In this document: in pieces, positions 24,005 to 32,445 of the stretch
Layout: each line of letters starts with the position of its first letter
Position numbering within the stretch: position 1 is the first letter of the stretch
Assembly: GCA_937880925.1 (NCBI GenBank)
Contig: CALGGB010000060.1
Location: forward strand, 1-35,103
Reading direction: 5' to 3'
Source: an uncultured Rhodospirillaceae bacterium
GTDB lineage: Bacteria; Pseudomonadota; Alphaproteobacteria; SP197
DNA: 35,103 nucleotides
Position numbers and translations under genes: made by a program
Notes under the pieces: generated by a model
What the model was told of the DNA's origin: nothing
The model's input: the letters and a program-made list of their open reading frames with translations, nothing else
Databases searched by the model: none

Positions 24005-25393
24005 TCAGTCGTGGGGCCAGACCGGCGGGTCGCTGCCCAGCGCCACCGAAGCGCGTTCCCAGAATGCCGGGGTCGCCGATAGCCGGGCTGCGTGGCGCAC
24101 CCGGCGCATGGTGCCGAAGGATGACGCGGCGTCTTCCATCAGGTCCGGCATGTCGCCAGCCGAGGGTGAAACGAGGCCGAAGGCGCCCTCGACGCGGCCC
24201 AGGCTGCGCAGCCACAGGGCGGTGCGCGCAAGGCTCAGGCGCACCGACCAGCTCCCGCCTTCTCCGGCCTGACGCAGCCGCATCAGGATGGCCGCCAGGG
24301 CGACGACATAGCCGGTGCCGTGGTCCAGCGCCTGGCAGGGCAGAGCACGTGGTGCGCCGTCACCCGCGGCGCGGCCTTCCTCGTCGTTGAAGCCGGCCGC
24401 CGTCTGCACCAGGGAATCGAAACCGCGCCTGCCTGCCCAGGGGCCTTGCTGGCCCCAGGCGTTGAGGCTGACATGGACGATGCCCGGGCGCAGCCGCGCG
24501 AGGTCGGCGGGCCCGAAACCCAGGCGCTCCAGCGCACAGGGGCGGTAGGCATCAAGCACGATGTCGGCATCGGCGACAAGGCGGGCGAGCGTTTGCCGTC
24601 CCTCCTCTGTCGTCAGGTCGCAATAGGCCGAGTATTTGCCCTGGCCCGTGTCCTTGACCGCCCAGTCGATGAACGGCAGGGCGGGTGAAGCGATGCGCAT
24701 CACGGTGGCGCCATGCGCGGCAAGCGCCCGTCCGCCCACCGGTCCGGCGATGATGCGGGTGAGGTCCAGCACCTTCAGCCCCGACAGCGGGCGCGGTCCC
24801 TCCCGAAGGGCGCGCGGGGGAGCATCGCCGATTCGTTCGGGCGCGATCAGCGGCAGGGCGGCGACAGCCTGGCCCTGCGGGTGCGCGTCCCAGTCGGCCT
24901 GGCAACGCAGGGCGGCGCCGACCCCGCCGTTGGCGTGCAGGGTGTCCTCGAAGGCGACCGCATCGCGGCAGGCAAGCTCCCGGGCCACGGCGTCGCGCTC
25001 GGCAAAGCAGCCCAGCAGGTCGCACACGGCGTCGCGGTGATGTTCGAAGTTGGTGTGCAGGCGGATGTGGCCGCCGCCCGCGGTGGCGTAGAGCCCGGCG
25101 ATGGGATCCCACAGGGAACCCGGCCCGCGCCCGTCGATGGTGAGAAGCTGTTCGCTGCGGAATTCGGCGGCGGCATGGCGGCGGTCGACGCCGACCGTCT
25201 GCCACTGCCCGCTGCGGGCGAACCATGCCTGTGCGGCGGCAAGACCGACCGCGGCGATCGCGGCCTGGGCCATCTCGGCGACGCGGAAGGAGGACGGCAG
25301 GACCGGCCCTTCGCCCTCCAGGCGGATATGGTCCAGCGCAGCGGGATCGCCGCCGGCTGCCTGCCAGAGGGAAGAAAGGGCGGAGGTCGTCAC
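24005..25393 (-). CDS. Type III (CaiB/BaiF) CoA-transferase family protein with rearranged domain order
   Basis: The 462-residue protein contains the CaiB/BaiF core, but the usual N-terminal start of the fold (PLSGLKVLDLTRIIAGPVGGR) appears only at residue 203. The preceding 200 residues (WDPIAGLYATAGGGHIRLHTN near 95-115, HPQGQAVAALPL at 171-182) resemble the part that normally follows the catalytic Asp. The order thus looks permuted. The catalytic Asp is probably Asp357 (QALDHGTGY). About 105 residues follow it, far fewer than the 230 or so of the ordinary family member at 29319. Such proteins are annotated as CoA-transferases but activity is unproven. The start is GTG at 25393 with AGGAG 14-18 bases upstream, a loose fit, so the exact start is uncertain. 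It diverges from the hlyD-type gene. Confidence 0.82.
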   Translation of the reverse strand: MTTSALSSLWQAAGGDPAALDHIRLEGEGPVLPSSFRVAEMAQAAIAAVGLAAAQAWFARSGQWQTVGVDRRHAAAEFRSEQLLTIDGRGPGSLWDPIAGLYATAGGGHIRLHTNFEHHRDAVCDLLGCFAERDAVARELACRDAVAFEDTLHANGGVGAALRCQADWDAHPQGQAVAALPLIAPERIGDAPPRALREGPRPLSGLKVLDLTRIIAGPVGGRALAAHGATVMRIASPALPFIDWAVKDTGQGKYSAYCDLTTEEGRQTLARLVADADIVLDAYRPCALERLGFGPADLARLRPGIVHVSLNAWGQQGPWAGRRGFDSLVQTAAGFNDEEGRAAGDGAPRALPCQALDHGTGYVVALAAILMRLRQAGEGGSWSVRLSLARTALWLRSLGRVEGAFGLVSPSAGDMPDLMEDAASSFGTMRRVRHAARLSATPAFWERASVALGSDPPVWPHD

Positions 25394-25484
25394 GCTGGTT
25401 CAGGTCTCCTGGCTAGCAAACTTGCGGGGCCGCGCCATTATGGATCAGCGCCGGGGACGCGGTCCAATCGGGCTGTCCGGTTAA

Positions 25485-25513
25485 TTGCCAAGTGCCCTTC
25501 CAGGGCGTAAAGG
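25485..25513 (+). promoter_or_regulatory. Candidate promoter of the efflux operon
   Basis: TTGCCA (25485-25490) and TAAAGG (25508-25513) are separated by 17 bases and lie about 100 bp upstream of the HlyD-type gene. The match to the sigma-70 type consensus is partial (TTGNCA-like and TAAANN). It lies in the divergent gap 25394-25612, which otherwise has no gene I can support. Confidence 0.35.
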
Positions 25514-25516
25514 GCA
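25493..25516. promoter_or_regulatory. Dyad overlapping the candidate -10 element
   Basis: TGCCCTT (25493-25499) and AAGGGCA (25510-25516) are perfect 7-base inverted arms with a 10-base centre and cover the spacer and -10 of the candidate promoter. A repressor bound here would block the efflux operon, a common arrangement for MarR- or TetR-controlled pumps, but no regulator gene is adjacent. Confidence 0.35.
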
Positions 25517-25612
25517 AGGGCGGTCTGGATCAGGTGTCCGGCCCGCAACCGGTCTCCCGGGACACCCATCCTGGTGCCCTCATGCCGGAGGCCGGACGGA
25601 GCACGAACGTTC

Positions 25613-26677
25613 ATGGCCCGACGCCGGCGGTTTCTTCTTCGCGCCTTCCTTCTTGTCGTCATTCCGGCGCTGGCGATCTATGCCGCGGTGTCGCTCTATC
25701 TGTCGGGCGGGCGTTATGTCACGGCCGACAACGCCTATGTGAAGACCGACATCGTCAACATCGGATCGGAGGTCGACGGCCGCGTCGTCCGGGTCTTTGT
25801 CGATGACTACCAGCAGGTCACCCTGGCCCAGCCCCTGTTCGAGATCGACACCGAACCCTTTGCCATCCAGATCGCCGCCGCCGAGGCGGAGATGGCCGGC
25901 GTCATCCAGCATCTGTCCGCCTTGCGCGCGGAGTACCGCCAGGGCGAGGCCGAGATCGCGGCGGCCCAGGAGGACATCCGTTATCTCAAGCTCGAGTACG
26001 AACGCCAGGAGGAGCTTGTCGCCCAGGGTGCGGGCACCCAGTCGCGCATGGACGAGGCCGAACACGGGCTCAACGCCGCGCGGCGGGCGCTTTCGGTGCT
26101 GATCGAAAGCAACACCATGGTGCTGGCCGCCCTGGGCGGCGATCTCGACCTGCCCAACGAGCAGCACCCGATGTACCGCGCGGCAGAGGCCAAGCGGCGC
26201 GAGGCCTCGCTGGCGCTCTCCCACACCCTGGTCACCGCACCCATCGACGGCCAGCTTTCCCAGGTCGATCTGGAGGTCGGCGAATACATCGAGGCCGGCG
26301 ATCCGGTCTTTGCCCTGGTCGCCACGGGCGAACCCTGGATCGAGGTCAACCTGAAGGAAGTCGACCTCACCCATGTCGTGGCCGGCCAGGCCGCGACCGT
26401 GGTGGTCGATGCCTTTCCCGATGTCACCTGGCGCGCCGAAGTCGCCAGCATTTCGCCCGCGACCGGCGCCGAGTTCGCCCTGCTGCCGCCCCAGAACGCC
26501 ACGGGCAACTGGGTCAAGGTGGTGCAGCGCGTGCCCGTGCGGCTGCAGCTGCTCGATGGCCGCGACACGACGAGCCTGCGCTCGGGCATGACGGTCTCGG
26601 TCAGCATCGATACCGAACAGGAGCGCACCTTCGGCGGCATCGTCCAGGGGGTTCTCGCCTCGGTCGGCGCAGACTGA
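25613..26677 (+). CDS. emrA: HlyD/EmrA-family membrane fusion protein
   Basis: The 354-residue protein is the periplasmic adaptor of a drug efflux system. A short basic N-terminus (MARRRRF) precedes one transmembrane helix at about 8-30. A split lipoyl-like half follows (VKTDIVNIGSEVDGRVVRVFVDDYQQV, given by its ends), then a helical hairpin or coiled coil at about 95-175 and the second lipoyl half (TAPIDGQLSQVDLEVGEY), then a beta barrel. This order is that of EmrA. ATG 25613 puts the basic residues directly before the membrane helix; a GTG at 25574 would add 13 unlikely residues. The EmrB-type exporter gene begins nine bases after its stop, so the two form one operon. Confidence 0.9.
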   Translation: MARRRRFLLRAFLLVVIPALAIYAAVSLYLSGGRYVTADNAYVKTDIVNIGSEVDGRVVRVFVDDYQQVTLAQPLFEIDTEPFAIQIAAAEAEMAGVIQHLSALRAEYRQGEAEIAAAQEDIRYLKLEYERQEELVAQGAGTQSRMDEAEHGLNAARRALSVLIESNTMVLAALGGDLDLPNEQHPMYRAAEAKRREASLALSHTLVTAPIDGQLSQVDLEVGEYIEAGDPVFALVATGEPWIEVNLKEVDLTHVVAGQAATVVVDAFPDVTWRAEVASISPATGAEFALLPPQNATGNWVKVVQRVPVRLQLLDGRDTTSLRSGMTVSVSIDTEQERTFGGIVQGVLASVGAD

Positions 26678-26686
26678 TCCGCCGGC

Positions 26687-28279
26687 ATGGCCGGCGCGCC
26701 CCTTTTCGATTCCTCCACGCCCGCGGCGCCGCGCCCGGTCGGGTTGCGCCTCTGGCTGCTCGTGGGCTTCGCGACGCTGGCGACCATGGCCTACGACTTC
26801 ACCTGGACCGTGGTCTCGGTCGCCCTGCCCCACATGCAGGGCACCTTCTCGACCACCAGCGACCAGATCGCCTGGGTGCTGATCGGCTTCATGGTCGGCA
26901 GCGCCAGCATGACCGCCTGCACGGGCTGGCTATCGGGCCGCTTCGGGCGCAAGCATCTCTTTCTCTTCTCGACCGCGGGCTACACGTTGACGCTGATCGG
27001 CTGCGCCATGTCGGAAACCCTGATCGAGGCTTCGGTCTGGCGCTTCGTCCAGGGCTTGGTGGGAGCGGCCCTGCTGCCGCTTGGCCAGACCATCGTGGTC
27101 GATGCCTTTCCACCCGAACGCCACGGCCGGGCGACCTCGATCTGGGGCATCGGCGTGATGGTCGGCAACGTGGCGGGTCCCATCGGCGGCGGTTTCATCC
27201 TGGAGCACTACGACTGGCCCTGGGTCTTCTATGTCACGGTCCCGGTCGGCATCGTCGCCTTCATCGGCGTCTGGCTTTTTGTGCCCGCAGTGCCGGGTAA
27301 CCGCGACACCCGCTTCGACTTCTTCGGTTTTCTCACCCTGGTCGGCGGCATCGGCATGCTGCAACTGATGCTGGCACGCGCCGAGCGGGAAGGCTGGTTC
27401 ACCTCGGCCGAGATCGTCATCGAGGCGCTGGTCGCGGGCATCCTGCTCTATCTCTTCATCGTCCACACGATCTTCGCCAAGCGCCCCTTCGTCGATCGCG
27501 CGCTGTTCCTCGACCGCAACTTCATGACCGGCAGCGCCATCGTCGCGGTGATCGGTGCCCTGGTCGTGCTGCCGGCCTTCCTGCTGCCGCTGATGCTGCA
27601 GCAGGTCGGCGGCTTCCCGCCGGTCGAGACCGGGCGGATTCTGATCTGGCGCGGCAGCGGCGTGCTGATCGGCCTGATCCTGGTCGGGCGCATCGCGCAC
27701 CTGTTCGAGCCGCGGGCCATGGTCGCCTTCGGCCTGCTGGTCATGGCCGTGCCTTCGTGGTTCATGGCCCAGTGGACCGTGGAACTGCAACCCTTCGAAG
27801 TCTCCTCGACCAACTTCATCCAGGGTTTCGGATCGAGCTTCATCTGGGTGCCGATCAGCACGCTGACGCTGGCGGGTGTGGCCAAGCGGTTGCAGGACCA
27901 GGCCTATGCCCTGTTCTTCCTGGTCTTCGAGATCGGCAGCTCGATCGGCGTTGCCGTGATCGTGGGGCGCCACATCAGTGACATCCAGACCAACCACGCC
28001 GCGCTCACCGAGCACATCAACCCGTTCAACGAACTCTTCCGTTACGCCGATGTCGCCAGCCGCTGGGCCATGGACAGCCCGCAGGGCCTGGCCGCGCTGG
28101 AGGCCGAGATCAACCGCCAGTCGGTCATGATCGCCTACAACAACGCCTTTTTTGCCACTTTCGTGCTTTCGCTTGCGCTCATCCCGGTGGTGCTGCTGTT
28201 CCGGCGCGTGAAACCGGCCGAGGCTGAGGACGTGCCCGTGGTGCCTGCGCAAGCCCTGCCCGCGGGCGCCGAACGCTGA
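26687..28279 (+). CDS. emrB: DHA2 (EmrB)-type MFS multidrug exporter
   Basis: The 530-residue inner-membrane protein is the transporter partner of the EmrA-like protein encoded nine bases upstream. It has the 14-helix DHA2 layout, with VVSVALPHMQGTFSTTSDQ in helix 1 and the following loop, motif A GWLSGRFGRKHLF and motif C GPIGGGFILEHYDW. The closing segment HINPFNELFRYADVASRW is shared almost word for word with the exporter at 8883. It should export hydrophobic compounds with proton exchange, through the adaptor and an outer-membrane channel. The gene after it encodes a putative outer-membrane barrel, but that is not a TolC-type protein. Confidence 0.92.
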   Translation: MAGAPLFDSSTPAAPRPVGLRLWLLVGFATLATMAYDFTWTVVSVALPHMQGTFSTTSDQIAWVLIGFMVGSASMTACTGWLSGRFGRKHLFLFSTAGYTLTLIGCAMSETLIEASVWRFVQGLVGAALLPLGQTIVVDAFPPERHGRATSIWGIGVMVGNVAGPIGGGFILEHYDWPWVFYVTVPVGIVAFIGVWLFVPAVPGNRDTRFDFFGFLTLVGGIGMLQLMLARAEREGWFTSAEIVIEALVAGILLYLFIVHTIFAKRPFVDRALFLDRNFMTGSAIVAVIGALVVLPAFLLPLMLQQVGGFPPVETGRILIWRGSGVLIGLILVGRIAHLFEPRAMVAFGLLVMAVPSWFMAQWTVELQPFEVSSTNFIQGFGSSFIWVPISTLTLAGVAKRLQDQAYALFFLVFEIGSSIGVAVIVGRHISDIQTNHAALTEHINPFNELFRYADVASRWAMDSPQGLAALEAEINRQSVMIAYNNAFFATFVLSLALIPVVLLFRRVKPAEAEDVPVVPAQALPAGAER

Positions 28280-28325
28280 TAAGGTGACGGCCAAACCCGC
28301 AGACCAGAGAACGGGAGCCCCCACC

Positions 28326-29249
28326 ATGATGCACACCTTGCGACCCGGACTCCTGCTTGCCGCAGGCGTGCTTCTGGGCCTGACCGGCGTGGCATCCGGG
28401 CAGGAGGCGGCACCGCCGGCCTCGGTCTGGTACTACAAGGTTGAGGGCCAGGCCGACCACGAGTTCGATACCGACATCAACTCCGGCGGCTCGTTCGATG
28501 TCACGCGCTCCAAGCTTGGCGCTTCGGCGACCTATCTCAAGTCGGAGCGCGACAGCATCGGTGTCGGCCTGCGCGTGGCGCGCTGGGATTACGGCTTTGA
28601 CGGCACCACGGGTTTCGGCGGGCTCGATCCCTGGGACACGGTCAACGAGCTTTCCTTCGGCGTACCCTATCGCTGGGGCCCGACCGAACACATCGACGTT
28701 CTGCTCGTCGCGGCGGTACAGAGCCGCTGGGAATCGGGCGCGGACATGAGCGATGGCGTCACCGGCAACATGCTGGCGGCGGTCAGTTACCGGGTGAGCG
28801 ACAGTTTCTCCATCGGCCCGGGCTTCGGGATCAACTCGCAGCTCGACGACAGTGCGCAGATCTTCCCCTACCTGCTGTTCGACTGGCAGATCACGGACAA
28901 CCTCACGCTCGCATCGCGCGGCGCCACGCGCGCGGTTGACGGCCCCCAGGTCGCGCTCTCCTGGCAGGCCAGCCCGAAGTTCTCGCTGACCTTCGGCGCG
29001 GGCTACGAGGACCTGCGCTTCCGCATGGACGACAGCGGGCCCGCGCCCGATGGCGTTGCCGAGGAATCGGGCTGGCCGCTCTATCTGTCGGCCTCCTGGG
29101 GCGGCAGGGGCGGGCTCGAGGTTTTCGGTTTTGCCGGTTACAAGGTTTCCGGTTCGCTGCAGTTCCAGGACAAGGACGGCGTCAGCGTTGCCACGGCAAA
29201 CTACGATCCCACGCCCTTTCTGGGCGGCGGCCTGCGCCTGCGCTGGTAA
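28326..29249 (+). CDS. Putative outer-membrane beta-barrel protein, uncharacterised
   Basis: The 307-residue protein has a signal peptide (MMHTLRPG plus a Leu/Ala-rich core, cleavage near ASGQ, residue 25). A mature part follows made of alternating polar/hydrophobic strands rich in Gly, Tyr and Trp. Examples are SVWYYKVEGQADHEFDT, FSIGPGFGIN and FGAGYEDLRFRM. It ends in a C-terminal aromatic residue (GLRLRW), as in outer-membrane barrels recognised by BamA. I recognise no specific function. It begins 46 bp after the emrB-type gene on the same strand and may be co-transcribed, but it lacks the long helices of a TolC-type channel. Of the two adjacent ATG codons, 28326 and 28329, either could be used. 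Confidence 0.75.
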   Translation: MMHTLRPGLLLAAGVLLGLTGVASGQEAAPPASVWYYKVEGQADHEFDTDINSGGSFDVTRSKLGASATYLKSERDSIGVGLRVARWDYGFDGTTGFGGLDPWDTVNELSFGVPYRWGPTEHIDVLLVAAVQSRWESGADMSDGVTGNMLAAVSYRVSDSFSIGPGFGINSQLDDSAQIFPYLLFDWQITDNLTLASRGATRAVDGPQVALSWQASPKFSLTFGAGYEDLRFRMDDSGPAPDGVAEESGWPLYLSASWGGRGGLEVFGFAGYKVSGSLQFQDKDGVSVATANYDPTPFLGGGLRLRW

Positions 29250-29259
29250 CGCGTTGACC

Positions 29260-29288
29260 TTGAAGTGCGCCTTCCGCACCCATATTGA
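29260..29288 (+). promoter_or_regulatory. Candidate promoter for the CoA-transferase/GST genes
   Basis: TTGAAG (29260-29265) and TATTGA (29283-29288) have an exact 17-base spacer, 30 bp before the CoA-transferase ATG. It lies in the 69-bp gap after the putative outer-membrane protein gene, in an AT-richer patch than its surroundings. Confidence 0.4.
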
Positions 29289-29318
29289 AACGACAGCAGA
29301 TTCAGAGGAACCCTCGCC

Positions 29319-30527
29319 ATGCCCGGCCCGCTTCACGGCGTTCGTGTCATCGACCTCACCAGCATGATCTCAGGCCCCTCGGCGGCGATGATGTTGGCCG
29401 ACCAGGGCGCCGACGTGATCAAGGTGGAGAACCCCGCCGGGGGCGGCGATCACACACGCCACGTCTCCAACCACGACGGGCGCCTGGCGACCTCCTTCCT
29501 CAACAACAACCGCAACAAGCGTTCGCTGACCATCGACCTCAAGCACCCCGATGGCCTTGCCACCCTGCTGCGTGTCGCCGCCGACGCCGATGTGCTGCTG
29601 CAGAACTTCCGCCCCGGCGTGGCAGAGCGCATCGGTCTGGGCGAGGATGCCCTGCGCAAGGTCGCCCCGAAGATCATCTATGCCTCGATCGCCGGCTTCG
29701 GCTTCACCGGCCCCTATGCCGCCAAGCCGGTCTATGACCCGCTGATCCAGGCGCTTTCGGGCCTGGCCACCGTGCAGGCCGGTTCGGACCGCGAGCGTCC
29801 GCGTCTGGTACGCACCATCCTGCCCGACAAGCTGACCGGGGTGGTCGCCGCCCAGGCGATCTGCGCGGCGCTCTATGCCCGCGAGAAAACCGGCGAGGGG
29901 CAGGCGCTCCAGATTTCCATGCTCGACAGCGTTGTCGCCTTCCTCTGGGGCTCGGATATGGAAAGCCAGACCCTGATGGATGTCGAGGTGCCCCAGCAGG
30001 AGGCCCAGAGCTTCATCGATCTGATCTACGAGACCGCCGAAGGCTACATTTCCGTCGCCGTGCAGCAGGACAAGGAGTGGAAGGCGCTGTGCCATGCCCT
30101 CGACCACCCGGAATGGCTGGAAGACGAGCGTTTCAAGACCTCCTCGGGCCGCCACAGGAACATCAACGCACGCCTGCAGTTGACCCAGGACGCGCTGATG
30201 GCCCGTCCTGCCGCCGAATGGATCGAACGTCTGGAAGCGGCCGGCGTGCCCAGCGCCCCGGTGCTGCGCCGCTCGGAGATGATCAACCACCCCCAGATCG
30301 AGGCCAACGGCATCCTCTTCGAGAGCGTTCACCCCGGAAGCGGCCGCCTGCGCCAGGCGCGTCCCGCCGCGAAGTTCTCCAGGACCGACTTCGAGCTGAT
30401 CCGCGGTGGCGCCGAACTGGGCGAACACACCGAGGAGGTGCTGACCGAGGCCGGCTTCTCGACCGAGGAGATCGCCCGCCTGCGCGCCACGGGCCTGTTC
30501 GGCGATGCCGCCGAGGCCGCGGAATAA
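29319..30527 (+). CDS. Type III CoA-transferase (CaiB/BaiF family)
   Basis: The 402-residue protein is an ordinary family III CoA-transferase, which moves CoA between carboxylic acids through an aspartyl-CoA thioester. The N-terminus LHGVRVIDLTSMISGPSAAMMLADQGADV is the family signature (given by its ends, 5-33). The catalytic Asp is probably Asp170 (ILPDKLTG), followed by the expected helix GVVAAQAICAALYAREKTG. Length is typical. The acyl substrate is unknown. The ATG at 29319 follows AGAGGAA by about nine bases. The GST gene starts 39 bp after its stop, so these two probably form an operon behind the promoter at 29260-29288. Confidence 0.92.
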   Translation: MPGPLHGVRVIDLTSMISGPSAAMMLADQGADVIKVENPAGGGDHTRHVSNHDGRLATSFLNNNRNKRSLTIDLKHPDGLATLLRVAADADVLLQNFRPGVAERIGLGEDALRKVAPKIIYASIAGFGFTGPYAAKPVYDPLIQALSGLATVQAGSDRERPRLVRTILPDKLTGVVAAQAICAALYAREKTGEGQALQISMLDSVVAFLWGSDMESQTLMDVEVPQQEAQSFIDLIYETAEGYISVAVQQDKEWKALCHALDHPEWLEDERFKTSSGRHRNINARLQLTQDALMARPAAEWIERLEAAGVPSAPVLRRSEMINHPQIEANGILFESVHPGSGRLRQARPAAKFSRTDFELIRGGAELGEHTEEVLTEAGFSTEEIARLRATGLFGDAAEAAE

Positions 30528-30566
30528 GCCTCGCTGAATGCCCGTGGCCGGAGCAGGGAGACAACC

Positions 30567-31274
30567 ATGATCGACTTCTACTACTGGCCCACGCCCAACG
30601 GCTGGAAGGTCGCCATCATGCTGGAGGAGCTGGGCGCGCCCTACAACCTGATCCCGGTCAACATCGGCAAGGGTGACCAGTTCAAGCCGGAGTTCCTGAA
30701 GATCAGCCCGAACAACCGCATGCCCGCGATCGTCGATCACGATGTCGGGGGCGAGGCGGTCACGGTCTTCGAATCCGGCGCGATCATGTTCTACCTGGCG
30801 CGCAAGACCGGGCGGTTCATCAGCCCCGATCCGCTGCTGGAGAAGGAAACCCTGGAGTGGCTGTTCTGGCAGACCGGCAACCAGGGGCCGATGGCCGGGC
30901 AGCTCTCCCATTTCGTCAACTACGCGCCGGGTGAACATCCCTATTCCCTGGAGCGCTATCGCAACGAATACGACCGCTGCCTGGGTGTGCTGGAGCGCCG
31001 CCTGGAAGGGCGCGACTGGATCGTGGGTGACGACTACTCCATCGCCGACATGATCTGCTGGCCCTGGGTGCTGATCGCCAAGCCGCTCACCGCCAGCCTC
31101 GACGACTTCCCCAACGTCTCGCGCTGGCGCAAGGCCGTGAAGGAGCGCCCCGCAGTGCAGCGTGCCGTTGACCTGCTGAAGAACCGCGACCGCGCCGAGC
31201 CGACCGAGGAGGAGTGGAAGATGCTCTACGGCCAGAACGCCAAGCTGGTTTCCGAACAATCCACGAAGACCTGA
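30567..31274 (+). CDS. Glutathione S-transferase, YfcG/Ure2p-like (Nu class-like)
   Basis: The 235-residue protein has a thioredoxin-like N-domain (1-85) and an all-helical C-domain. The N-terminal active-site region reads YYWPTPNGWKV, where the TPNG motif is characteristic of the Nu/YfcG-YghU group, which has disulfide-bond reductase activity using glutathione. The cis-proline lies in NNRMPAIVD, and the following ESGAIMFYLA contacts the glutathione glutamyl group. The C-domain has YSIADMICWPWV, the usual N-capping Asp helix. It lies 39 bp downstream of the CoA-transferase gene, with a good purine-rich site (GCAGGGAG) before the ATG. Confidence 0.9.
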   Translation: MIDFYYWPTPNGWKVAIMLEELGAPYNLIPVNIGKGDQFKPEFLKISPNNRMPAIVDHDVGGEAVTVFESGAIMFYLARKTGRFISPDPLLEKETLEWLFWQTGNQGPMAGQLSHFVNYAPGEHPYSLERYRNEYDRCLGVLERRLEGRDWIVGDDYSIADMICWPWVLIAKPLTASLDDFPNVSRWRKAVKERPAVQRAVDLLKNRDRAEPTEEEWKMLYGQNAKLVSEQSTKT

Positions 31275-31336
31275 ACGCAGCGCTCGCGCAAGGCCCTGCG
31301 CGGCGCTAGCCTCCCCAATCCATGGGGGAACAGGCG

Positions 31337-32428
31337 ATGGCGCAGGGTGGTTACGTCAAGGATGTCACGGGGTTCGATCGCATCGGCGGGGCGCTGGAGC
31401 CGCGCTTCGAGCGCCAGAGCAGCTTTTTCACGCCCAACGAGGCGTTCTTTGTCTGCCACGGCGATCCCACGCCCCGGCTCGACAAGGCGGCCTGGCGTCT
31501 GGAGCTGCTGGGTGACGGCCTCGAACGGCCTCTGACCCTAACCTTTGACGACGTCGCAGCGCTGCCCCGCCACACGGTCGACTGCGTGCTCGAATGCGCG
31601 GGCAACCACCGCACGCTGTTCGAGAGCGTCATGGGCGAGGACCTCTCGCGCCGGGCCGATGTCACGATCACGCGCTGGCGCCTGGGTGGCGTCGGCATGG
31701 CGCGCTGGTCCGGCGTGCGCCTGGCCGATGTGCTGGCGCTCGCGGGCGTAAAGGACGATGCCGCCTTCGTCATGCCGGTCGGGCTCGACATCGTGCGCGA
31801 GGAGGATGACGACGGTGTGCGTGTGCCGCTGCCGCGCGACAAGGCACTCGATCCCGACACGATCGTCGCCTTCACCATGAACGGGGAGCCCCTGCCGCCC
31901 GACCACGGCTTTCCCGCGCGCCTGATCGTGCCGGGCTGGGTCGGGACCTATTCGATCAAGTGGCTGGGCCGCATCGAGGTGTTGCGCCAGCGTCCCTGGG
32001 TGCCGCGGAATACGGCCATGTACGTTCTGATGGGGCCGCAGTGGCCCAGGGAGCAGTTCGCTCCGGCACAGGGCGCGCCGGTGACGCGCCACCCGATCCG
32101 CAGCTCGCTCGCCCTGCCCCTGCCCGCGCGGCTGGAGCCGGGCCGTCATCGCCTCATCGGCTATGCCCGCGGCAACGACCACGCGGTAACGCAGGTTTCC
32201 TGGAGCGCCGACGGCGGCGCCACCTGGCAGGACGCCGAGATCATCTCCGAACCGGCGCGTTACGCCTGGACGCAGTTCGCCTGCGACTGGCAGGCCATGC
32301 CGGGCGAACACATCCTGATGACGCGCGCGAGCGACGCCAGGGGCGCGACCCAGCCCATGACCATTCCGTTCAACCTGGGCGGCTATGTCTTTAACGCCGT
32401 CCACCCCCATCGCGTCACCGTTGCCTGA
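31337..32428 (+). CDS. Molybdopterin-dependent sulfite-oxidase-family protein
   Basis: The 363-residue protein has the two-part layout of the sulfite oxidase family: a molybdopterin-binding domain (about 20-230) and a C-terminal Mo-co oxidoreductase dimerisation domain (about 245-360). The molybdenum-ligating cysteine is probably Cys87 in CVLECAGNHR. GWVGTYSIKWLGRIEVL is another family hallmark. No cytochrome b5 or c domain and no Tat signal are present. A cytoplasmic location, or use of a separate electron acceptor, is therefore implied, and true sulfite oxidation is unproven. I chose ATG 31337 because GGGGGAA lies just upstream; ATG 31322 would add five residues but has no ribosome binding site. 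The SDR gene follows 17 bp later. Confidence 0.88.
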   Translation: MAQGGYVKDVTGFDRIGGALEPRFERQSSFFTPNEAFFVCHGDPTPRLDKAAWRLELLGDGLERPLTLTFDDVAALPRHTVDCVLECAGNHRTLFESVMGEDLSRRADVTITRWRLGGVGMARWSGVRLADVLALAGVKDDAAFVMPVGLDIVREEDDDGVRVPLPRDKALDPDTIVAFTMNGEPLPPDHGFPARLIVPGWVGTYSIKWLGRIEVLRQRPWVPRNTAMYVLMGPQWPREQFAPAQGAPVTRHPIRSSLALPLPARLEPGRHRLIGYARGNDHAVTQVSWSADGGATWQDAEIISEPARYAWTQFACDWQAMPGEHILMTRASDARGATQPMTIPFNLGGYVFNAVHPHRVTVA

Positions 32429-32445
32429 GCCGGAGGAACACCGTC

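Noticed and set aside
24005-25393. Loss of the catalytic Asp in the CoA-transferase-like protein (SLARTA where the other family member has SMLDSV)
   Set aside because: The catalytic Asp of this family lies in the earlier D-x-x-T-G segment, and that Asp (QALDHGTG) is present. The SMLDSV Asp is not the catalytic one.
25438-25662. 74-residue minus-strand open frame upstream of the efflux operon, considered as a small regulator
   Set aside because: No helix-turn-helix is visible, its N-terminus is the shadow of the HlyD gene's basic start, and no ribosome binding site was found.
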